Shown here: piece after piece, positions 59,040-64,000 of the stretch
Layout: each line of letters starts with the position of its first letter
How positions within the stretch are numbered: the stretch's first letter is position 1
The notes under the pieces: model-generated
Databases searched by the model: none
Told to the model about the DNA's origin: nothing
Seen by the model: the letters and a program-made list of their open reading frames with translations, nothing else
Assembly (NCBI RefSeq): GCF_000442645.1
Contig: NC_021915.1
Span: 186,001 to 250,000, forward strand
Length of the DNA stretch: 64,000 nt
Reading direction: 5' to 3'
From: Corynebacterium maris DSM 45190
GTDB taxonomy: Bacteria; Actinomycetota; Actinomycetes; Mycobacteriales; Mycobacteriaceae
Position numbers and translations under genes: made by a program

Positions 59040-59266
59040 GGCCCCGCCTTCCGTTCGCCGTGTGTAAATCAACCCATTACTCTAGCCGTGGGGAATCCGT
59101 TTCCACGTGGCCAGGGCTGAGAATCGCCTCCGAGAAACCTGTCGATGCACGCCGTCTAGGCTAATGCCCCGCCACTGCGTAGAATCCACAGAATGGGCAT
59201 ACGCACAGGCCACCGCAGCGGGGCGGGTCTCGGCCACTTCACGGGTATGCGGGAAAGGAACTACAC

Positions 59267-60535
59267 ATGGGCAGCCAGACGCGGTACGACGTCGCCAATG
59301 TGCGCGGCCTCTACACGTCGCTGAGCGACGGCTGGACCTACCTCAACGCCCACGATCGCCCCCAAATCCCCGAACGCGTCTCCGCTGCCGTCGCCCGCGC
59401 CTTCCGCACCTCTACCGCGATGACCCGTCCCGGCAGTACCCACCAGCAGGAACCGTGCGTCCCCGTCGCGCCGGGCATCATCGCCGACGCCCGCGCCGCC
59501 GTGGCCGAACTCGTCGGCGGAGACCCCGACGCGGTGGTCTTAGGCCCGTCGCTGCAGGTGCTCTACCAGGGCCTGGTCACCGCCATGCGACCCCAGCTGC
59601 GGTACCAGTCGAACCTGGTGCTCAGCCACTTCGACGCCGAGGCGCTCACCGTGCCGTTTAACGCCGCCGGCGTCGCCGATATCCGGTGGGCGCAGGCGGA
59701 TCTGGGCACCGGCGCCCTGCCCGCCTGGCAGTACCGCGAACTCGTCGACGGCTCCACCCGGCTGGTCAGCGTTCCCGCCGCGCAGCCGCTGCTCGGCGCG
59801 GTCGTGGACGTGGCCGAGGTCGTCGAAGAAGTTCGCGCCCGCTCGCGTGCGTGGGTGCTCGTGGACGCCTCCGCTTACGCGCCCTACCGGCTGGTGGACA
59901 TCGAGGAGTGGAACGCGGATATCATCGCGGTGGACTTCGCCCAGCTCGGCGGGCCGCAGCTGGCGGCGCTGATCTTCCGCGACCCGCGGATGTTCAAACG
60001 ACTCGACTCGCTGGACCCCGCTTATAGTCGCGCGGACGGCGTCGCCGCGAAACTCGAGACCCCCGTCTCCGTGGGGCTGGCCGGCGGGGTGGCCGCCACC
60101 GTGGAACACCTGGCCCGTTTCGTCGACCTGCCGGCGGACGAGGTCACCGACGCCACCACCGGCCGGGATCGGCTGGCCCATTCCATGGGGCAGCTGGCGG
60201 GATACATGGACGGGCTGTGCGACCGTCTCTACCAGCAGCTCGGCTCGCTGCCGCAGGTCCACATCTTCGGAGCCAGCGGGGAAGTCGCCCAAGACTCCGG
60301 CGACGAGGTCGAACGCCTCCCGCGCCTGTCGTTCGCTGTGCGCGGCGTCCCGGCGGCCACCGTGCAGCGCCGCCTGTTGGACAACGCCCTGATCACGGGC
60401 ATCGCCCCGGACATCACGCTGCTGCGGGAGATGGGCACGGAAGAGACCGGGGGAGCGGTCACGGTGGCGCTCGGGCCGTTCACCACCACCGGCGACCTGG
60501 ACCACCTGGTCCGGGTCGTCGCCTCGCTGGCTTAA
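59267..60535 (+). CDS. Class V aminotransferase-like protein without the PLP lysine
   Basis: A 422-residue fold-type I protein similar to cysteine-desulfurase/isopenicillin-N-epimerase-type enzymes and probably the counterpart of Rv3778c, which lies in the same relative place in M. tuberculosis. WVLVDASAYAPYRLVDIEEWNADIIAVDF is the usual approach to the PLP site, but SxHKxxGPxG is here DFAQLGGPQLA: glutamine 226 (codon 59942-59944) stands where lysine is needed. Without that lysine normal PLP catalysis is not expected. AAAGGAA precedes the start. It converges with the quinone oxidoreductase gene. Confidence 0.82.
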   Translation: MGSQTRYDVANVRGLYTSLSDGWTYLNAHDRPQIPERVSAAVARAFRTSTAMTRPGSTHQQEPCVPVAPGIIADARAAVAELVGGDPDAVVLGPSLQVLYQGLVTAMRPQLRYQSNLVLSHFDAEALTVPFNAAGVADIRWAQADLGTGALPAWQYRELVDGSTRLVSVPAAQPLLGAVVDVAEVVEEVRARSRAWVLVDASAYAPYRLVDIEEWNADIIAVDFAQLGGPQLAALIFRDPRMFKRLDSLDPAYSRADGVAAKLETPVSVGLAGGVAATVEHLARFVDLPADEVTDATTGRDRLAHSMGQLAGYMDGLCDRLYQQLGSLPQVHIFGASGEVAQDSGDEVERLPRLSFAVRGVPAATVQRRLLDNALITGIAPDITLLREMGTEETGGAVTVALGPFTTTGDLDHLVRVVASLA

Positions 60536-60541
60536 GGCGAT

Positions 60542-61501
60542 TTAAGGCGCGCGCAGCACCAGCTTGCCGGTGACCTCGCCCGAATCCAGCAGCTCATGCG
60601 CCCGGGCGGCGTCTTCCATCGGCAGGACGTCGTGGATGTGCGGGGTGACGCGGCCGTCGGCGAGCATGGGCCACACGTTCTTCACCGTTTCTTCGACGAT
60701 GTTGGCCTTGTCATCCAGGTCGCGGGCGCGCAGCGTCGTCGCCGAGATGTTGTGCCGCAGCGGCAGCATCCGGCCCAGGTTCAGCTCCGCCTTCGTCCCG
60801 CCCTGCAGTCCGATGATCACCAGGTGTCCGTCCTTGGCCAGCGAGCGCATGTTCTGGTTGAGGTACTTCGCGCCGATGATGTCCAAGATGACGTCGCAGC
60901 TGCCCTTGAGCTCCTCGGAGAAATCCTGCTCCTTGTAATTGATCAGGATGTCCGCGCCCAGCTTCCGGCAGGTCTCCAGCTTCTCTGCGGAACCGGCCGT
61001 CACCGCCACCTCTGCACCGAGCGCCTTGGCGACCTGGATCGCCGTGGTGCCGATGCCGCCCGCGCCGCCGTGGATGAGCACGCGCTGGCCTTCCTTCAGC
61101 CCCGCGGTCATCACCAGGTTCGACCACACCGTGCAGGTCAGCTCCACCACGGCGGCCGTCTTGACCAGGTCATAACCCTCCGGAAGCGGGGTCAGCTGGC
61201 CCTCCGGGACGGCCACGTACTCGCCGTAGCCGCCGCCGACGAGCAGGCAGCCGACCTCCTCACCGACCTCGCGGTTCGTATCCCCGGCGTCTTCGATAGT
61301 GCCGGAGCACTCCAAGCCGAAGATCTCCGATTCCCCGCGCGGCGGCGGGTAATGGCCCTTGGCCTGGAGCAGGTCGCCGCGGTTGACGCCGGCGGCGGCC
61401 ACCTTCACGAGCACTTCGCCCGGCCGCAGTTGCGGGGTCTCGGCCTCGCCCCATTCCAGGGCGCGGGGATTGTCGAGGTCGGTCTGAATGATTGCCTTCA
61501 T
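60542..61501 (-). CDS. Zinc-independent quinone oxidoreductase (MDR family)
   Basis: A 319-residue protein. VNRGDLLQAKGHYPPP is the QOR-type motif, IHGGAGGIGTTAIQVAKALGAEV the NADPH-binding segment, and there are no zinc-ligand cysteines. It should reduce quinones or enones with NADPH. The mycobacterial relative Rv3777 occupies the same relative position. ATG at 61501 is chosen: TACCCT on the minus strand (61509-61514) stands 7 nt upstream, so it is probably leaderless; a GTG two codons earlier is less likely. Confidence 0.88.
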   Translation of the reverse strand: MKAIIQTDLDNPRALEWGEAETPQLRPGEVLVKVAAAGVNRGDLLQAKGHYPPPRGESEIFGLECSGTIEDAGDTNREVGEEVGCLLVGGGYGEYVAVPEGQLTPLPEGYDLVKTAAVVELTCTVWSNLVMTAGLKEGQRVLIHGGAGGIGTTAIQVAKALGAEVAVTAGSAEKLETCRKLGADILINYKEQDFSEELKGSCDVILDIIGAKYLNQNMRSLAKDGHLVIIGLQGGTKAELNLGRMLPLRHNISATTLRARDLDDKANIVEETVKNVWPMLADGRVTPHIHDVLPMEDAARAHELLDSGEVTGKLVLRAP

Positions 61502-61591
61502 GGCCACCAGGGTAGGGGGAATGTGCGGCCGATGCCCCCGCCTCAGCTAAGATTCCCCTCAGACGGCACCGCAGCTACGGTGGCGCCGTGA

Positions 61592-61676
<85 letters not shown>

Positions 61677-61687
61677 CCCGTGGCACA

Positions 61688-61717
61688 AGCCCTGATCCGC
61701 GCGGATCAGGGCTTTCA
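61688..61717 (+). terminator. Rho-independent terminator of tRNA-Ser
   Basis: AGCCCTGATCCGC and GCGGATCAGGGCT form a perfect 13-bp palindromic stem followed by TT-rich sequence, 11 bp beyond the tRNA. Confidence 0.85.
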
Positions 61718-61747
61718 CTGTATGGTGAGCTGCCTGCTGCAGATATC

Positions 61748-62551
61748 TCATGAGGTGGCCATCACTGCTCGGGCACGCACGCCCCGCGCTCCCGTGGCGC
61801 GATACCACCCGATGAACAGCAACACGATGATCGTCACGTCCACGACGTCGCCGCCATAGAACATCACCTGCGCCCCGATGCGGCCGTCCGCGGCGTCGAC
61901 TCCCGCCGGCGGGTACGCGTACAGCCATTTCGCCAGAATCTGGTGTGCGGCGATGAACACGATCAGCACCACGGACCTCGTCCGCATCGACGCGCGGTGG
62001 GGGTTCGGGTCCACGCCGATGATCGCGGCGGTGAACACGTAACCGGCCAGGAAAATGTGCGCATGGATCAGCCCGTATTCCACCGGGGAGGAGTGCATGA
62101 GGTGGAAGATGTCGGTGGCATACAGCAACCACAGACCGCCGGCGTTGAGGATGGCCGCCGTAACGGGGTGGCAGATAAAGCGCGCCACCCTGGAGCGCAG
62201 CACCCGGGAGACCCGGCGTGCCCCGGTGACCGGTAGCGCGCGCAGCAACAGGGTGATCGGCGCAGCCAGGACCATCAGCAACGGCGCGAGCATGCCGAGC
62301 AGCAAGTGGCCGACCATGTGTCCGGTGAAGCTGGCGTGCGCAGCGTTGGCCACCGGTCCGATCAGGCTGGCCCCGAGACAGGCCAACCCCAGAAACCACA
62401 GGACGGGGTGGTGCATCGGCCACCGGCTTCTCGAGCGGGTGGCCCATAACCCGGCGGCGTACCCGAGGGCGAGCACCACGACCACGGCCGCGGCCAGATA
62501 CTCGAGCACCGCCCACCCAGGGTCGTGGTGTCCGACGTGAGCATGCGTCAT
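61748..62551 (-). CDS. CtaG (caa3-type) cytochrome oxidase assembly-like protein
   Basis: A 267-residue membrane protein with about seven helices and a His-rich N-terminus (MTHAHVGHHD). The motifs SFTGHMVGHLLLGMLAPLLMV and PVEYGLIHAHIFLAGYVF, with histidines inside the helices, are characteristic of the caa3_CtaG family (PF09678), implicated in copper delivery to cytochrome oxidase. The ATG overlaps the stop codon of the upstream DUF2243 gene (ATGA), so the two are translationally coupled. Confidence 0.85.
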   Translation of the reverse strand: MTHAHVGHHDPGWAVLEYLAAAVVVVLALGYAAGLWATRSRSRWPMHHPVLWFLGLACLGASLIGPVANAAHASFTGHMVGHLLLGMLAPLLMVLAAPITLLLRALPVTGARRVSRVLRSRVARFICHPVTAAILNAGGLWLLYATDIFHLMHSSPVEYGLIHAHIFLAGYVFTAAIIGVDPNPHRASMRTRSVVLIVFIAAHQILAKWLYAYPPAGVDAADGRIGAQVMFYGGDVVDVTIIVLLFIGWYRATGARGVRARAVMATS

Positions 62552-63066
62552 GTCGTGGGGGCGGGCGTGCGGGCGGGGCGGGTGCACCAGAGGACGATCG
62601 CACCGATGAGCATCAACAGGATGGCGGAGCCGATCCAGACGACGTCATAGACCAGCAGGTCGACGCCGTAGCGGATCTGATGGATGCCCAGGATTTTATG
62701 GTTGACTACGCCGTCGATGAGTTGGAAGAAACCGACCCCGGTGATTACCGCCCCCGTCCAGTAGGACCAGGAGATGGGGCCGTGACGGCGGACGTCGGCG
62801 AGCAGAAACAACCCGGCCACGGTGATGAACCAGCCCACGGCGTGGAAGAACCCGTCGGCGATCAGCGCCACTTGCGGGGTGGATAAGTCGTAGAAGTGGT
62901 GCCACTGCAGCAGCAGGTGGAAGATGAACAAGTCGATGAGGGCGGCGGCGATGCCGCAGCCGAACAGCAACCCGGAGGTCAGCGTGCGCCGGTGAAGCGC
63001 ATCGGTGGACGGACGCGGCGCCGGGGGCCGGGCATGGTGGTGGGCGGGTGTTTCTGCCGAGGACAT
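62548..63066 (-). CDS. DUF2243 membrane protein
   Basis: A 172-residue protein with four transmembrane helices. FHLLLQWHHFYDLS, ADGFFHAVGWFITVAG, FFQLIDGVVNHKILGIHQIRYG and the last helix VYDVVWIGSAILLMLIG match DUF2243. The conserved histidines in and near the membrane suggest metal binding. It overlaps the CtaG-like gene by 4 bp; this pair recurs in actinobacteria and is probably involved in copper handling or oxidase assembly. Confidence 0.85.
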   Translation of the reverse strand: MSSAETPAHHHARPPAPRPSTDALHRRTLTSGLLFGCGIAAALIDLFIFHLLLQWHHFYDLSTPQVALIADGFFHAVGWFITVAGLFLLADVRRHGPISWSYWTGAVITGVGFFQLIDGVVNHKILGIHQIRYGVDLLVYDVVWIGSAILLMLIGAIVLWCTRPARTPAPTT

Positions 63067-63209
63067 CGCGGTTTCCTTTCGGCCCTACACGGGAGGCGGT
63101 GTCCTTTATTGTGCCTGCGGCAGGTGGGCCGGGCAACGGTTTCGCCCGGCGGGGCTGGCGGGGACTGGACGAGCCGCGTCGGGCGGGTGCTTGACCGGCT
63201 GAGAATCAG

Positions 63210-63215
63210 TAAAGT
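63210..63215 (+). promoter_or_regulatory. -10 element (TAAAGT) of a leaderless promoter
   Basis: TAAAGT is 6 nt upstream of the ATG at 63222, without a Shine-Dalgarno sequence. Confidence 0.55.
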
Positions 63216-63221
63216 GGTCTC

Positions 63222-64000
63222 ATGCCACGACCTCGATTCCGCCAGCCCGCCACGCTGATGAAGAAGCTGGATCCCCGCGACGTCCTCAGGGTCGCCGGCG
63301 TCACCGCCGGCGCGGCCGCGAGCGTCCCGGTGCTTGCCGCCCTCTCCGTCACCGCGATCGACTGGGTGATGCAGGTCGGTCGTAAGCGCCGCCAGGCCCC
63401 GCGCCCCGGCACTTTCCACGCCTCGGTGGAGGAGGCGAAGTTCACGGTCTACACCTCCGGCGCTGAGCTCTACGACGACATGATCGAGGCCATCGACGCC
63501 GCCGAAGAGGCCGTCTACTTGGAGACGTATATCTGGAAGAACGACGAGGTCGGGCAGCGTTTCGTCGACGCGCTCAACGCGGCGGCAGACCGCGGCGTCG
63601 ACGTGTTCGCGCTCTACGACGGCTTCGCCAACCTGGTGGTGCCCCACACCTTCTACAAACAGCTTTCCGACGACGTCCGCGTCTACCGCCTGCCCGTGGT
63701 GGGCAAGCGCTTCTGGAAGGGGCCGCTGCAGCACACCGGCTTCAACCACTCGAAGATTTTGGTGGTGGACGATCACGTGGGCTTCGTCGGCGGCTACAAC
63801 ATCGGCTCCGTCTACGCCAAGCACTGGCGCGACACGCATGTGCGCGTGGTCGGGCCCGGCGTGTGGGGGTTGAAAAACTCCATCGCGCAGCTGTGGAACA
63901 TCATCCACGATCCGCAGGACCAGATCGCGTGGACCCCGCCGCCGAGCTGGAACCCGGAGGTGCTGGTGCAGTCAAACCTGCCGGTCCAGCTGGTCTACCC
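63222..64000 (+). CDS. Phospholipase-D/cardiolipin-synthase-like protein, 3'-truncated by the window
   Basis: The frame is open from 63222 to the end of the window (259 residues visible). One hydrophobic segment (about residues 24-50, VAGVTAGAAASVPVLAALSV) precedes the catalytic part. HSKILVVDDHVGFVGGYN is the first HKD motif (HxKx4Dx6G); a second HKD would be expected beyond the window. Cardiolipin synthases of this type join phosphatidylglycerol units at the membrane. The start has TAAAGT 6 nt upstream. Confidence 0.85.
   Translation, partial: MPRPRFRQPATLMKKLDPRDVLRVAGVTAGAAASVPVLAALSVTAIDWVMQVGRKRRQAPRPGTFHASVEEAKFTVYTSGAELYDDMIEAIDAAEEAVYLETYIWKNDEVGQRFVDALNAAADRGVDVFALYDGFANLVVPHTFYKQLSDDVRVYRLPVVGKRFWKGPLQHTGFNHSKILVVDDHVGFVGGYNIGSVYAKHWRDTHVRVVGPGVWGLKNSIAQLWNIIHDPQDQIAWTPPPSWNPEVLVQSNLPVQLVY

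Overview
This is a high-GC chromosomal segment from a mycolic-acid actinobacterium, most likely a Corynebacterium. It carries the arabinogalactan genes dprE1, dprE2, aftA, a single emb, gtrA, wzm, wzt and glfT1. Mycobacteria usually carry several emb paralogues, so a single copy fits Corynebacterium. Most of the window is ordinary core chromosome. No insertion sequence, CRISPR array, rRNA or prophage is visible, and the only RNA gene recognised is tRNA-Ser(TGA) at 61592.

Layout. (1) 1-17.4 kb holds housekeeping and stress genes: a truncated DUF885 protein, a YciI protein, an AbrB-type membrane protein, a Ser/Thr dehydratase, hrpB, a sugar O-acetyltransferase, alkB, then a compact S4 / VOC / alkyltransferase-like / paired SMR-transporter run, a secreted beta-lactamase-like protein, a Phd-RelE type toxin-antitoxin pair, two zinc alcohol dehydrogenases, an esterase and two CBU_0592-like membrane proteins. 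(2) 17.4-25.0 kb is a phosphonate island: a GntR/UTRA regulator facing an FAD oxidoreductase, then phnD-phnC-phnE (fused double permease), a phosphonatase-like HAD hydrolase and a zinc dehydrogenase. A 16-bp motif occurs once in front of each transcription unit, in opposite orientations, and is the candidate operator. (3) 25-35.8 kb holds an M13 peptidase, a membrane protein plus PrsW-type protease, a DoxX-like protein, a nitroreductase, a small lipoprotein, two tandem arylsulfotransferase-family lipoproteins, a double-hotdog thioesterase and a lower-GC DUF4352-like protein. (4) 35.9-44.2 kb is the arabinan operon on the minus strand (dprE1, dprE2, small membrane protein, aftA, emb). (5) 44.2-52.9 kb is a mixed block: a 39-codon amphipathic peptide gene, an M20 amidohydrolase pseudogene, phoU, a Pcm-like methyltransferase, a lipoprotein metallo-hydrolase, a glutaminase-STAS fusion and several small unknown genes. 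(6) 52.9-61.5 kb resumes the cell-wall locus (gtrA, GNAT, glfT1, wzt, wzm) with secreted proteins, a class-V-aminotransferase-like pseudoenzyme and a quinone oxidoreductase. (7) 61.6 kb to the end holds tRNA-Ser, a CtaG/DUF2243 membrane pair and a truncated phospholipase-D/cardiolipin-synthase gene.

Functional links. DprE1/DprE2 make decaprenyl-phosphoryl-arabinose, the donor used by AftA and Emb to build arabinan on galactan. GlfT1 starts the galactan and Wzm/Wzt export it, so the two halves of the locus act on one polymer although about 8.6 kb of unrelated genes lies between them. The phosphonate island has an importer and a plausible route from aminophosphonate to phosphonoacetaldehyde to phosphate without a PhnW transaminase.

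At least sixteen genes have a TANNNT -10 hexamer 6-8 nt before the start codon and no Shine-Dalgarno sequence, so leaderless transcription appears widespread here. The items most worth checking are the shared phosphonate operator and PhnW-less pathway, the 39-residue peptide gene beside dprE1, the aminotransferase homologue without its PLP lysine, the RelE toxin with a long C-terminal extension, and the tandem arylsulfotransferase lipoproteins.
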